Counted from the stretch's first letter, positions 8,486-17,554 are shown. The stretch is DNA of 64,000 bases from Staphylococcus sp. IVB6214 (GCF_025558585.1 NZ_CP094723.1:62001-126000); one strand, 5' to 3'. Program-made: numbers and translations. Notes: generated by a model not told the origin, from the letters alone.

Positions 8486-8778
8486 TAGTTGTTACCACCT
8501 TTCCAGTTATGTTTGTGAAGCATTGGATTAGGTCCTGTCTTACGATAAACTAAGTTTCCGTTGCTATTCTTACCAATAATGACAAATGGGACATTTGGCA
8601 TGTTCTTTACAAAGTATGCAAACCAGCGACCAACATCTTGTTGTACGTCAGTTGAACATGTAATGTCCGTATTTACATTTAAGTCATGAAATGTAAATGT
8701 AGTGTCTTCAGATAGACTGAAAGCAGCACCTAAACGTATTCTCTTAAGTTCGTTAAAATCTTCACCTTTGTACTTCAT
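8485..8778 (-). CDS. DUF1413-type ssDNA-binding protein of the SCC replication module
   Basis: 97 aa, MKYKGEDFNELKRIRLGAAFSL... with VGRWFAYFVKN and VIIGKNSNGNLVYRK, matching the DUF1413-like SCC protein (LP1413) reported to bind single-stranded DNA through a winged-helix fold. It lies directly upstream of cch with a one-base stop/start overlap, as expected for a helicase and its ssDNA-binding partner. The start ATG 8778 has GGAGG upstream (cctcc at 8788). A frameshifted homologue is at 30457-30764. Confidence 0.8.
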   Translation of the reverse strand: MKYKGEDFNELKRIRLGAAFSLSEDTTFTFHDLNVNTDITCSTDVQQDVGRWFAYFVKNMPNVPFVIIGKNSNGNLVYRKTGPNPMLHKHNWKGGNN

Positions 8779-8916
8779 AATTATTTACCTCCGAATGTAT
8801 TAATTTGTGTATCGGCCGAATACATATATAACTATATAGGTAATAGTGTGAAGAGTAAGTCTGTAAAAAAGACTTAAAAATTCCAGACAAAATTTTGAAG
8901 AAGTATATTGACAAAA

Positions 8917-8944
8917 AGAAGTGCCGATGAAAATCGGCACTTCT
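8917..8944 (-). terminator. Intrinsic terminator
   Basis: Perfect 12-bp stem (AGAAGTGCCGAT) with a GAAA loop, 13 bp beyond the stop of the 334-aa leftward gene. The A-run at 8913-8916 gives the U-tract on the minus strand. Confidence 0.85.
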
Positions 8945-8957
8945 ATAATGATGGTTA

Positions 8958-9962
8958 CTATTTTGTCGTGATATAAAAATATTCAGAATCATCAAGGTTA
9001 TTTTTATCATTGATGTTCTTCTTTAAATGATAATTTAAAGCTTTTTTTAATTCAGAGATAAGTTTGTTACGATTTTCTTTGGTGTAATCTGGTGGATCTA
9101 CTAGCTCGCTTTGACTTAACAATCTAGTTACTAAGGATTTAGGGGCAGATGCTTGAGTTTCTTTTTTAGTTAAATACTTTGCAAGATTTACGTCAATTTG
9201 AACACGGCATTCTTGTTCTAAATAGTCACTATAGCTATAAGATTGGGTTGCAGCTAATCTTGCATTAACTTCGTCCTTGAGTTCATCTAATTCATCCATA
9301 TAGTAATTAATTATATCTATTTTTTGAGCACTGCTAACATTTGGTGCTGTTATAATATCGATAACCTTAGATTTTATACCAACTTCGATATTTGAATCGA
9401 TTAAGAAATATAAATAATAATTTGTCATAGCAGTTTTATAATCAATAGCATTAGTAATTTCATTTTTTATAAAATAATATATGTTATCATTAATTTTATT
9501 TGTAGATTCTAAGTCTTTTTTATTAACGCCATTTTTTAAAAAATGGATATAATCAGAGTTATTCGACAATATATCATGTATAACAAGTTTACTATCATAT
9601 TTAAATGCATAGAATTTTCCAATTTTAAAATTTTCAGAATCAATACCAAGTGCAAGACAAAACTTTTTGAAATTTGCTGAAAAGTTAGTTTTAGTTGGCA
9701 CAAATAAATCATGGTTTTCCCACTTTTTTGGTTTGTTTTCCTCATCTACATTATTGCATCCATCAAGAAGATATAATTCATATTTAACTATGTCAGTTAA
9801 AATCATTGGATATTTTTCTTTGTTACGAGTGTTGCGTTTAATATTTAATTCCTCATAAGACTTACTTGCTTGACTCATCACTTCTTTTACGTCTTTCGTG
9901 TCCATATTTTCTATTATTGATTGTAACTCACGTCCCCAATTGCGATACATCAAATCACTCAT
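8958..9962 (-). CDS. Hypothetical protein of 334 aa upstream of the cch module
   Basis: Leftward ORF with its own terminator, 180 bp upstream of the DUF1413-cch operon. It starts MSDLMYRNWGRELQSI and has no signal peptide or membrane segment. An N-terminal charged helical part (KDVKEVMSQASKSYEELN) leads to a middle region with a PTKTNFSANFKKFCLALGI block and a lysine/aspartate-rich C-terminus. No catalytic motif is recognised and the ribosome site is weak. It is divergent from the Pycsar-like operon (about 180 bp apart). It could be part of the defence island or a cassette gene. Not recognised. Confidence 0.6.
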   Translation of the reverse strand: MSDLMYRNWGRELQSIIENMDTKDVKEVMSQASKSYEELNIKRNTRNKEKYPMILTDIVKYELYLLDGCNNVDEENKPKKWENHDLFVPTKTNFSANFKKFCLALGIDSENFKIGKFYAFKYDSKLVIHDILSNNSDYIHFLKNGVNKKDLESTNKINDNIYYFIKNEITNAIDYKTAMTNYYLYFLIDSNIEVGIKSKVIDIITAPNVSSAQKIDIINYYMDELDELKDEVNARLAATQSYSYSDYLEQECRVQIDVNLAKYLTKKETQASAPKSLVTRLLSQSELVDPPDYTKENRNKLISELKKALNYHLKKNINDKNNLDDSEYFYITTK

Positions 9963-10143
9963 TTCTAATTTTTAAATAATTATATCTTAAGAATTATGAA
10001 TATATATATAGAACGTAAGTTCTTGATTTGTTATAATTATTTGTATTAAGTAATTTCGTTATAAAGTGGATGTACAATAAAAATTAAAATATTATATTTA
10101 TTATTTTTTAAAAATTTTAATTTTTAAAAGGGTGATTAATTTA

Positions 10144-10710
10144 ATGAGAAACAATAATTTAAAAAATGATCTTTTAGACGAGTTAGATAGACATTTAGAA
10201 TGGATAAGGAGTTGTGATACAAAAGCTTCAATTGTTTTAGCAATGTTAGGGATTTTTATTGCTACTATTTCTTCTGAAGTATTCTTAGATAGTCAAAAAG
10301 AAATAGTATTAAACGCATTGAACAATATAAATTTTTCGAATTTAATTTATTTAATGTTTGAAGGAGCGGTCTATTTTTTATTTTTTGATGGGTTATTTAA
10401 TATAATTAGGGTACTTTTTCCCCAGTTGAAAAAATCTGTTAAGGCTTATAGCGGAATAGAAAATGACTCCTTATATTATTTTGAAAGCATTTCAAGCAAG
10501 ACTTATTCTGAGTATAAAAAGCAAAGGATTAATAGAACATCAGAAGAAGAAATCCATGATATTTTATCCCAGATTTATATAAATTCAAAAATATCTACAA
10601 GAAAATATCATTTTTATAAGAAAGGCTTAGCATTGGTACTTTGGGGGATTTTAGGAATTTTAATTTTGCATTCTATCGGTATTATTTTAGTTAAAGCGGG
10701 AGGTTTTTAA
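10144..10710 (+). CDS. pycTM: Pycsar-type transmembrane effector (PycTM-like, DUF5706)
   Basis: 188 aa from ATG 10144, with AAAAGGGTG at good spacing; a GTG at 10132 lies inside that ribosome site and is rejected. The N-terminus has the family-type helix LDRHLEWIRSCDTKAS (D25, K27, A28), then a membrane segment (about 28-46), a second (about 63-90), a cytosolic helical part ending NSKISTRKYHFYKKG, and a third membrane segment (about 160-186). In Pycsar, cCMP or cUMP made after phage infection activates such an effector, which damages the inner membrane. The cyclase gene starts 2 bp after this stop. The family call rests on the sequence pattern plus the cyclase partner. Confidence 0.75.
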   Translation: MRNNNLKNDLLDELDRHLEWIRSCDTKASIVLAMLGIFIATISSEVFLDSQKEIVLNALNNINFSNLIYLMFEGAVYFLFFDGLFNIIRVLFPQLKKSVKAYSGIENDSLYYFESISSKTYSEYKKQRINRTSEEEIHDILSQIYINSKISTRKYHFYKKGLALVLWGILGILILHSIGIILVKAGGF

Positions 10711-10712
10711 AT

Positions 10713-11462
10713 ATGAAAATAAGAGGCTATGATTACAAGTCAAGAAAGAAAAAAGTTGAAGAAATATTAGAGAATACCAACTTTATAAATGAAGTGGAAA
10801 GATTTCCTAATAACGATGATTTTACATATGAGAATGGCTATAAAGCTTGGCTTAGTGCAATCTTTATAGATTTAAGAAATTCTACTAAATTATTCACTGA
10901 AAATAGTGAAGTAGATGTTGCCAAGGTAATTAGAGGCTTTACGTCTGAAGTTATAGAGATTTTACAAAAGGATACTCAAGATAATGAATTGAAAGAAATT
11001 GGTATTAGGGGAGATTGCGTATTTGCTGTATATTCAACTGCTAGCAAAGAAGAAATATATGATGTCTACAGCCGTGCAGTTTACATTAATACCTATTTAA
11101 AAATGTTGAATAAATTATTAGATAAAAGAAATCTTCCAAATATCAAAGCAGGTATTGGTTTGGCTGCAGATAAAAATTTGGCAGTGAAGGCAGGTAGAAA
11201 GAGTTCAGGTATAAATGATTTTGTATGGATTGGAAAAGCAGTAACAACAGCATCAAATTTAGCAGATCTTGGTAATAAAGAGGGCATTTGTCCCATTGTG
11301 ATGTCAGGCACTTTTTATACTAATTATATTGATGTTGAAGAGAATGAAAATTCAAAAAATTGGTGGATGAAAAACGGTGACGAACATAATGGTACATATT
11401 ATCATGGGGATGTTGTAAAAATAGAATTTAATAAATGGATTGAATCGGGCATGATTGATTAA
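10713..11462 (+). CDS. pycC: Class III nucleotidyl cyclase (PycC-like pyrimidine cyclase)
   Basis: 249 aa. Metal-binding aspartates of class III cyclases are visible: D53 in AIFIDLRNST and D101 in GIRGDCVFAVY. A WIGKAVTTASNLA segment (172-184) occupies the usual VNxAxR position, but with T and N instead of the Asn/Arg of purine cyclases. That fits the divergent pyrimidine cyclases of Pycsar that make cCMP or cUMP. It has no sensor or membrane domain. It is co-transcribed with the upstream membrane effector. Substrate identity is inferred, not visible. Confidence 0.8.
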   Translation: MKIRGYDYKSRKKKVEEILENTNFINEVERFPNNDDFTYENGYKAWLSAIFIDLRNSTKLFTENSEVDVAKVIRGFTSEVIEILQKDTQDNELKEIGIRGDCVFAVYSTASKEEIYDVYSRAVYINTYLKMLNKLLDKRNLPNIKAGIGLAADKNLAVKAGRKSSGINDFVWIGKAVTTASNLADLGNKEGICPIVMSGTFYTNYIDVEENENSKNWWMKNGDEHNGTYYHGDVVKIEFNKWIESGMID

Positions 11463-11540
11463 TTTGGAGTTTATATGAACTACATTAATTACAATAAAGG
11501 TATAAATTAATAAAGTTATCTATAATAAAAGTTATTTAAA

Positions 11541-11586
11541 ATACCGCATCACTATCTGATACGCAGAAGCGTATCACAAATAAAAC
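11541..11586 (+). other. SCC attachment site (right end of cassette 1)
   Basis: Core GAAGCGTATCACAAATAA (11566-11583) matches the SCC att consensus at the 3' end of rlmH. It is preceded by ACCGCATCACTA and overlaps an inverted repeat GATACGC-AGAA-GCGTATC, as at SCC right ends. The same arrangement recurs at 14930 and 47063. Confidence 0.85.
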
Positions 11587-11678
11587 TAAAAAATAAGTTG
11601 TATGTAACTCACTTTGAAATTGATTGAATATATAGTATCTTTAATAAAATGCAGCTATTGTGGCGTAGAATTTGAGAA

Positions 11679-11990
11679 TCAAAAAAGGATTAATATAGTT
11701 TGAAGAGACTGAGCATAAATACTAGAAAAATGGCCAGTAAATGAGTTTATTATAAATTCATTTACTGGCTTCTTTAAATAATTATCTAGACAATTTGCTT
11801 TTCTAGACATACTCTGAAATGCGTTATTTTCTTTAAGGATATTAATATATGACTTGTTTTGGTAATGATAACCTTGGTCAGAGTGTATTGTCATGCGATA
11901 GTTAAGATTAGATCTTTTAATTAAAACATTGTTTTAAATATCGATGACAAGGTCTAATGTAGGACGTGTAGACATAAGTTTCGGAATTAT
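11679..11990 (-). pseudogene. IS3-family transposase remnant
   Basis: The 71-codon frame contains MTIHSDQGYHYQ and SMSRKANCLDN, hallmarks of the IS3/IS150 orfB DDE domain. Upstream on the minus strand (to about 11990) further pieces (TLDLVID) are in broken frames. After CLDN the sequence diverges into a palindrome (11734-11768). Neither end nor orfA is present, so it is a dead fragment beside the att site. Confidence 0.75.
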
Positions 11991-12024
11991 ATAAATTCAT
12001 AAAAGTAGATAAATCGAAAACCTT

Positions 12025-12043
12025 TATACCCCTAAGGGGTATA
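12025..12043 (+). promoter_or_regulatory. CsoR-type copper operator upstream of copB
   Basis: TATACCCCTAAGGGGTATA is a palindrome of the CsoR family box. It overlaps the promoter region (TTATAGTATAA follows) 55 bp before copB. No csoR gene is in the window, so a chromosomal CsoR would act in trans. Confidence 0.85.
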
Positions 12044-12097
12044 TGTTATAGTATAAGTATAGCTAATATAATATTTTCATAAATAGGAGGAGTTAAT

Positions 12098-14161
12098 TTG
12101 AAGAATAATGGTGAAGAGCTTAAGCATCAAAATCACATGAATCATTCCAATCAAATGCATCATGATAACCATGAATCACATAATCATCATAGTGGCCATG
12201 CACATCATCATGGGAATTTTAAAGCTAAGTTTTTTGTTTCATTAATTTTTGCAATACCTATCATTCTTTTATCGCCACTGATGGGTGTTAACTTACCTTT
12301 TCAATTCACATTTCCAGGTTCTGAATGGGTAGTGTTAATATTAAGTACAATTTTATTCTTTTATGGTGGTAAACCGTTCTTGTCTGGTGGTAAAGATGAA
12401 ATTGCTGCAAAAAAACCAGGCATGATGACCTTAGTTGCCCTAGGCATTTCGGTAGCTTATATTTATAGCTTGTATGCTTTTTATATGAATAACTTTAGTA
12501 GTGCAACTGGTCATACAATGGACTTTTTTTGGGAATTAGCTACCTTAATTTTAATTATGTTATTAGGACATTGGATAGAAATGAATGCTGTCGGAAATGC
12601 TGGAGATGCCTTAAAGAAAATGGCAGAACTTTTACCTAATAGTGCTATTAAAGTTATGGACAATGGTCAACGCGAAGAAGTTAAAATATCAGAGATCATG
12701 GCTGATGATGTCGTCGAAGTAAAAGCCGGAGAAAGCATTCCAACAGATGGTATTATTGTTCAAGGACAAACATCCATAGATGAATCCCTAGTCACTGGAG
12801 AATCAAAAAAAGTACAAAAAAATCAAAATGACAACGTTATTGGGGGTTCTATTAATGGATCTGGAACAATACAAGTCAAGGTTACAGCTGTTGGAGAAGA
12901 TGGATATCTTTCTCAAGTTATGGGACTTGTTAATCAAGCACAAAATGATAAATCTAGTGCTGAATTGTTATCTGATAAAGTAGCGGGTTATTTATTCTAC
13001 TTTGCTGTAAGTGTTGGCGTGATTTCGTTTATTGTCTGGATGCTCATTCAAAATGATGTTGATTTTGCATTAGAACGTCTTGTAACTGTGTTAGTCATTG
13101 CTTGTCCACATGCTTTAGGCTTGGCAATACCTTTAGTCACTGCACGTTCTACTTCAATTGGTGCACATAATGGTTTAATTATTAAAAATAGAGAGTCTGT
13201 AGAAATAGCTCAACATATCGATTATGTAATGATGGATAAAACTGGTACTTTAACTGAGGGTAACTTTTCTGTGAATCATTATGAGAGCTTTAAAAATGAT
13301 TTGAGTAATGATACAATATTAAGCCTTTTCGCCTCATTAGAAAGTCAATCTAATCACCCATTAGCTATAAGTATTGTTGATTTTGCGAAAAGTAAAAATG
13401 TTTCATTTACTAATCCACAAGACGTTAATAATATTCCAGGTGTCGGATTAGAAGGTCTAATTGATAATAAAACATATAAAATAACAAATGTCTCTTATCT
13501 TGATAAACATAAACTTAATTATGACGATGACTTGTTTACTAAATTAGCTCAACAAGGTAATTCAATCAGCTATTTAATTGAGGAACAACAAGTCATTGGC
13601 ATGATTGCTCAAGGAGATCAAATTAAAGAAAGCTCAAAACAAATGGTAGCTGATTTACTATCAAGAAATATTACACCAGTCATGCTTACAGGTGACAATA
13701 ATGAAGTGGCACACGCTGTCGCAAAAGAATTAGGTATTAGTGATGTCCACGCACAACTCATGCCAGAAGATAAGGAAAGCATTATAAAAGATTATCAAAG
13801 TGACGGTAATAAAGTCATGATGGTCGGAGACGGTATCAACGATGCGCCGAGTCTTATAAGAGCCGATATTGGTATAGCAATTGGTGCAGGCACAGATGTT
13901 GCAGTGGATTCAGGTGATATCATACTTGTTAAAAGTAATCCATCAGATATTATTCATTTCTTGACCCTTTCAAATAATACTATGAGAAAAATGGTGCAAA
14001 ACTTATGGTGGGGTGCAGGTTATAATATTGTTTCTGTACCTTTAGCAGCTGGTATTTTAGCATTTATCGGCTTGATTTTATCACCTGCAATAGGTGCTAT
14101 TTTAATGTCACTAAGTACGGTTATTGTTGCAATTAATGCCTTTACATTAAAATTAAAATAA
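12098..14161 (+). CDS. copB: Copper-exporting P1B-type ATPase CopB
   Basis: 687 aa with TTG start 20 bases after the A of AGGAGGAG. The N-terminus is His/Met-rich ([13 protein letters not shown]...[10 protein letters not shown]), as in CopB. There are several membrane segments, TGES in the actuator domain, the transmembrane CPH metal site (about residue 336, P1B-3 type), phosphorylation site DKTGT (D380), HP locus (SNHPLA) and GDGINDAP. It pumps copper out of the cytoplasm. It is followed by copL and preceded by a CsoR box; the pair forms the whole payload between two SCC att sites. It appears intact. Confidence 0.95.
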   Translation: MKNNGEELKHQNHMNHSNQMHHDNHESHNHHSGHAHHHGNFKAKFFVSLIFAIPIILLSPLMGVNLPFQFTFPGSEWVVLILSTILFFYGGKPFLSGGKDEIAAKKPGMMTLVALGISVAYIYSLYAFYMNNFSSATGHTMDFFWELATLILIMLLGHWIEMNAVGNAGDALKKMAELLPNSAIKVMDNGQREEVKISEIMADDVVEVKAGESIPTDGIIVQGQTSIDESLVTGESKKVQKNQNDNVIGGSINGSGTIQVKVTAVGEDGYLSQVMGLVNQAQNDKSSAELLSDKVAGYLFYFAVSVGVISFIVWMLIQNDVDFALERLVTVLVIACPHALGLAIPLVTARSTSIGAHNGLIIKNRESVEIAQHIDYVMMDKTGTLTEGNFSVNHYESFKNDLSNDTILSLFASLESQSNHPLAISIVDFAKSKNVSFTNPQDVNNIPGVGLEGLIDNKTYKITNVSYLDKHKLNYDDDLFTKLAQQGNSISYLIEEQQVIGMIAQGDQIKESSKQMVADLLSRNITPVMLTGDNNEVAHAVAKELGISDVHAQLMPEDKESIIKDYQSDGNKVMMVGDGINDAPSLIRADIGIAIGAGTDVAVDSGDIILVKSNPSDIIHFLTLSNNTMRKMVQNLWWGAGYNIVSVPLAAGILAFIGLILSPAIGAILMSLSTVIVAINAFTLKLK

Positions 14162-14178
14162 AAGATAGGAGTTTTATT

Positions 14179-14723
14179 ATGATTAAAAAATTATTTTTAT
14201 GATATTAGGATCATTACTAATATTATCAGCTTGCTCCAATAATGATGAAAAAGATAAAGACCCTAATGACCAAAAAAGTGAGAGCCATATGAAGCATAAT
14301 GATGAAAGTAAAGTTCCAGAAGATATGAAATCGACTAATGAGGGTGAATTTAAAGTGGGAGATAAAGTAACGATTACAGCAGAGCATATGCCAGGTATGA
14401 AAGGTGCAGAAGCTACTGTAAAAGGTGCGTATAAAACATATGCCTATGTTGTAAGTTATAAACCCACAAATGGAAATGAAAAAGTAAACAATCATAAATG
14501 GGTCGTAAACGAAGAGATTAAAGATGCACCTAAAGATGGATTTAGTAAGGGCGATACTGTTAAATTAGAAGCAAGTCATATGTCTGGTATGAAAGGTGCT
14601 ACAGCCAATATAGATAACGTGAAAAAGACTACTGTTTACGTAGTTGATTACAAATCCAAAGATAATGGTAAAATCATTAAAAATCATAAATGGATGACAG
14701 GAAATGAGCTGAAAGCACGATAA
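14179..14723 (+). pseudogene. copL: Copper-binding lipoprotein CopL, signal peptide frameshifted
   Basis: The original start at ATG 14179 (AGGAG upstream) reads MIKKLFL then TGA. One extra T in the T5 run would give MIKKLFFMILGSLLILSAC, a normal lipoprotein signal with lipobox LSAC. As it stands, only ATG 14199 opens the mature frame, without a ribosome site or the positively charged n-region. The mature part has two DUF1541 (YdhK-like) repeats (VTITAEHMPGMKGAEATV and VKLEASHMSGMKGATANI), rich in Met/His for Cu(I). CopL normally works outside the membrane with CopB. The lesion may be a sequencing error or slippage. Confidence 0.85.
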
Positions 14724-14763
14724 AAATCTAGTTCTAAATTGAGAAATAAATAGATATAAAAAT

Positions 14764-14818
14764 ATCCTTCTTAATCAACAATTTAAATAACTTATTATTG
14801 TTAAGGAGGATATTTTTT
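14764..14818 (+). terminator. Terminator of copBL
   Basis: Inverted repeat AATATCCTTCTTAA ... TTAAGGAGGATATT followed by a T-run, about 40 bp after copL. Confidence 0.75.
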
Positions 14819-14907
14819 AGTGTGTAAATTAAAAAGAATTTTAGAAGAATAAAATTTATAAAAAAAACTATTCATTACCTTATTAATTGAAATTATATAA
14901 TTAAAAA

Positions 14908-14950
14908 CCGCATCATTAACCGATACTCAGAAGCATATCACAAATAAAAC
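14908..14950 (+). other. SCC attachment site (right end of copBL mini-cassette)
   Basis: Core GAAGCATATCACAAATAA (14930-14947), preceded by ACCGCATCATTA and followed by AACTAAAAA. This closely matches the site at 11566 in the same orientation, so the 3.36-kb copBL segment is bounded by two att sites. Confidence 0.85.
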
Positions 14951-15020
14951 TAAAAAAACGAGGTTGAACAATAATATTCATTATGAATTTTTTGAGTAAA
15001 TCTTAGGAGGAGAAATTAAA

Positions 15021-15375
15021 TTGATTAAACCTAAAGATATAGTTCAATTTTTAAAGCCATGGTTTTTGGCTCTTATATTTGTTGTTTTTATACTTATTCA
15101 AGTAGCAGGTTTCACTGGTTATAGTGAAGATTTTTTCGGGCTATTTCATATTGGAATTGGACAATTAGGTTTACTTTTACGATACAGCTTGGCATTTTTA
15201 TTGTCTGGTGTTGTTACCTTTATTTACTTGTACTATTATAAAAAATTCATAGGAAAAAATAAGAATGATTATATAAAGAAAGTGAAGTCTGTTGTTGTTT
15301 TTGTGACATTTTTTATAGGTGGATTTATTATATATAAAGATATATACCTATCAGACATATTGCAAAACGCTTTAT
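15021..15375 (+). CDS. Membrane protein truncated by IS431
   Basis: Starts MIKPKDIVQFLKPW after AGGAGG. It has at least three predicted membrane segments (LALIFVVFILIQVAGF, LLLRYSLAFLLSGVVTFIYLYYY, VVVFVTFFIGGFIIY) and is cut at ...DILQNAL by the IS431 end; the last ten residues of the open frame come from the IS. With the small membrane genes on the far side of the IS it may be part of a plasmid-borne bacteriocin or transport cluster. Family not recognised. Confidence 0.6.
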
Positions 15376-16160
15376 GGTTCTGTTGCAAAGTTGAGTTTAT
15401 AGTATAATTTTAACAAAAAGGAGTATGCTATATGAACTATTTCAGATATAAACAATTTAACAAGGACGTCATCACTGTAGCCGTTGGCTACTATCTAAGA
15501 TACGCACTGAGTTATCGTGATATATCTGAAATTCTAAGAGAACGTGGTGTCAACGTTCATCATTCAACGGTCTACCGTTGGGTTCAAGAATATGCTCCGA
15601 TTTTGTATCAAATTTGGAAGAAAAAACATAAAAAAGCCTATTACAAATGGCGTATTGATGAGACGTACATCAAAATAAAAGGGAAATGGAGCTATTTATA
15701 TCGTGCCATTGATGCAGAGGGGCATACATTAGATATTTGGTTGCGTAAGCAACGTGATAATCATGCAGCATATGCGTTTATCAAACGTCTCATTAAACAA
15801 TTTGGTAAACCTCAAAAAGTGATTACAGATCAGGCACCTTCAACGAAGGTAGCCATGGCTAAAGTTATTAAAACGTTTAAACTGAATCCCGACTGTCATT
15901 GTACATCGAAATATCTGAATAATCTCATTGAGCAAGATCACCGTCATATTAAAGTAAGAAAGACAAGATATCAAAGTATGAATACGGCAAAGAATACTTT
16001 AAAAGGTATTGAATGTATTTACGCTCTATATAAAAAGAACCGTAGGTCTCTTCAGATCTACGGATTTTCGCCATGCCACGAAATTAGCATCATGCTAGCA
16101 AGTTAAACGAACACTGACATATTAGTGGTTAGCTATATTTTTTTACTTTGCAACAGAACC
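15376..16160 (+). mobile_element. IS431/IS257 (IS6 family), copy 1
   Basis: Terminal inverted repeats GGTTCTGTTGCAAAG (15376-15390) and its complement ending at 16160; one transposase inside. The 8 bp on each side are not a target duplication, which suggests cointegrate resolution or recombination between IS copies. It is inverted relative to copy 2 at 18922. Confidence 0.95.
15432..16106 (+). CDS. tnp: IS431 transposase
   Basis: 224 aa. An N-terminal helix-turn-helix (YRDISEILRERGVNVHHSTVYRW) is followed by a DDE catalytic core with D in WRIDETYIK, D in VITDQAPS and E in NLIEQDHRHIK. The length is normal for IS6-family staphylococcal transposases, which act by replicative transposition giving cointegrates. 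It differs from copy 2 at only a few residues (for example TVAVGYYLR against TLAVGYHLR). Confidence 0.95.
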   Translation: MNYFRYKQFNKDVITVAVGYYLRYALSYRDISEILRERGVNVHHSTVYRWVQEYAPILYQIWKKKHKKAYYKWRIDETYIKIKGKWSYLYRAIDAEGHTLDIWLRKQRDNHAAYAFIKRLIKQFGKPQKVITDQAPSTKVAMAKVIKTFKLNPDCHCTSKYLNNLIEQDHRHIKVRKTRYQSMNTAKNTLKGIECIYALYKKNRRSLQIYGFSPCHEISIMLAS

Positions 16161-16260
16161 GCTTTTTTTCACTTAAATTCAAGATAAGAAAAAACCATGA
16201 AAAATAGACCTGCAAAACAATAACTATTGTGATAAAGTTTGCTAAAAAGGAGTTTTGAAG

Positions 16261-16404
16261 TTGAAAAAAACAGAACGTAATTTATTTTCTATTTTCTTAT
16301 CTTTAGGAAGTCTTTTTGCAACCTTTAGTGGTTTCTTTATTTTGGGCATTGGAATGTTAATTGGTGGAGCAACTTTATTAACTAAAAGTATTTCTGAAGA
16401 ATAA
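16261..16404 (+). CDS. 47-aa small membrane protein
   Basis: TTG start behind AAAAGGAG. The product is cationic at the start (MKKTERNLF), then one long hydrophobic stretch with a GxGMLIGGATLL glycine-rich part. It is the first of three small membrane-protein ORFs on the IS431-bounded segment. Small hydrophobic cationic proteins are common as bacteriocin immunity proteins; here that is only suggestive. No homologue recognised. Confidence 0.5.
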   Translation: MKKTERNLFSIFLSLGSLFATFSGFFILGIGMLIGGATLLTKSISEE

Positions 16405-16465
16405 AAGAGTTGACGCATTTATGCCGAGAAAATTTTTGGTGGGAAAAGCGAAACGGAAACATACT

Positions 16466-16530
16466 AAAAAGCCGAATGGCTGGATACCGTTAGGTATCAA
16501 TTTTGCCATTTGACAGCTTTTTTATTTTTT
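16466..16530 (+). terminator. Branched hairpin ending in a T-run
   Basis: Nested stems AAAAAGC/GCTTTTT, CGAATGGC/GCCATTTG and GATACC/GGTATC, then TTTATTTTTT, between the 47-aa and 84-aa genes. Probably a terminator or a plasmid structural element. Confidence 0.55.
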
Positions 16531-16607
16531 GTTTCGCTGTTGGTTCACACCAAAAGGAAATTGGAATAAAATTTAAATAGTGTTAGTTTATGAAAAGGAG
16601 AGTTTTG

Positions 16608-16862
16608 ATGAAGTATTTATTTTCTTTTTTGTTAGGTGTTCCGTTCTCAATTTTGTTTTTAATTTCTATAGTTTATTTAAATGATAATCAAGCTGTATTC
16701 ATTATTAGTATTGTGATTTGTCTGGGTTTGATTAGAGTAATTGCAAATCCTGTTTTAAAAAAATTGTCTGGATCTGAAAAATATGAAACTGTGACTTCTT
16801 TTATTTTTATTTTAGGTTTAGTCTTACCTTTGTTTATTGGGCTTATTTCTTTTGGTTTTTAG
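16608..16862 (+). CDS. 84-aa integral membrane protein
   Basis: ATG 16608 follows AAAAGGAGAG; the earlier ATG at 16590 overlaps that site. Three hydrophobic segments are seen: FSFLLGVPFSILFLISIVYL, AVFIISIVICLGLIRVIA and FIFILGLVLPLFIGLISFGF. It lies between the 47-aa and SpoIIM-like genes on the plasmid-derived segment. The family is not recognised; a role in bacteriocin immunity or export is possible from context only. Confidence 0.5.
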   Translation: MKYLFSFLLGVPFSILFLISIVYLNDNQAVFIISIVICLGLIRVIANPVLKKLSGSEKYETVTSFIFILGLVLPLFIGLISFGF

Positions 16863-16908
16863 AAACGAGTGAAACGAGTTTCAAAAAACAAGAAAGAAAG
16901 GATTAATT

Positions 16909-17516
16909 ATGCTGAGTATCAAAGATCAAAATTATTTTAAAAGGGCATTAAAAATCTTTATATTATCAACAGCTTTATTACTAGTAACAATTCCTATTGC
17001 TTTAATTTTTCATCCTTCAGAAGAATTTATAAAACAATTAGGTTCCAGTTCACCTGAAAGCGTTAGTAAAACACATGGATTAAAAAAAGTTTGGGGTTTT
17101 ATACAAAATAATGGCTTTCATGTACCAATACAAATGCTTTTGTTAGCATTAATACCAATACCATTTTATATACTATAAACTTAATAGTATCGGTTATTAT
17201 TCCTGGAATACTATTTGGTTTTTTTATCCATTTTGACACATACAAAGGTCTAACTAGCTTAATCGCTTATATACCACATTACACTTTAGAAATTATGAGT
17301 TTTTGTATATTTACTAGCGGTCTCTATATGCTAAATAAATCAATTATAAGAAAAATAACCAATCTGTTCAGAAAAGAAAAAAAGGAAAATCACTCTTTCA
17401 AAACAAGTTTATTTAACCTACTAAAAGCATATTTATTTATATGTTTGCCAATGGTCATATTAGCGGCATTCACTGAAACATATGTAGCAGATATGCTTTC
17501 AAACTTAATGAATTAG
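16909..17516 (+). pseudogene. SpoIIM/DUF95-like membrane protein, frameshifted
   Basis: The first frame (16909-17178, MLSIKDQNYFKRALKIF) ends at PIPFYIL. The next frame continues with INLIVSVIIPGILFGFFIHF, LIAYIPHYTLEIMSF and a C-terminal membrane segment, ending 17516. One extra T in the T4 run near 17164-17167 would join them into a protein of about 202 aa. The IPHYTLEI block resembles the PHGIxE block of SpoIIM (DUF95) proteins, which occur in circular-bacteriocin clusters. The family call is tentative. Confidence 0.5.
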
Positions 17517-17554
17517 TTATAAATAATTGCTTTATTCCAATTGCTTTATTGACG

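Noticed and set aside
15368-16168. Possible 8-bp target duplication around IS431 copy 1
   Set aside because: Flanks cgctttat and gctttttt are similar only because both are T-rich; they are not a duplication.
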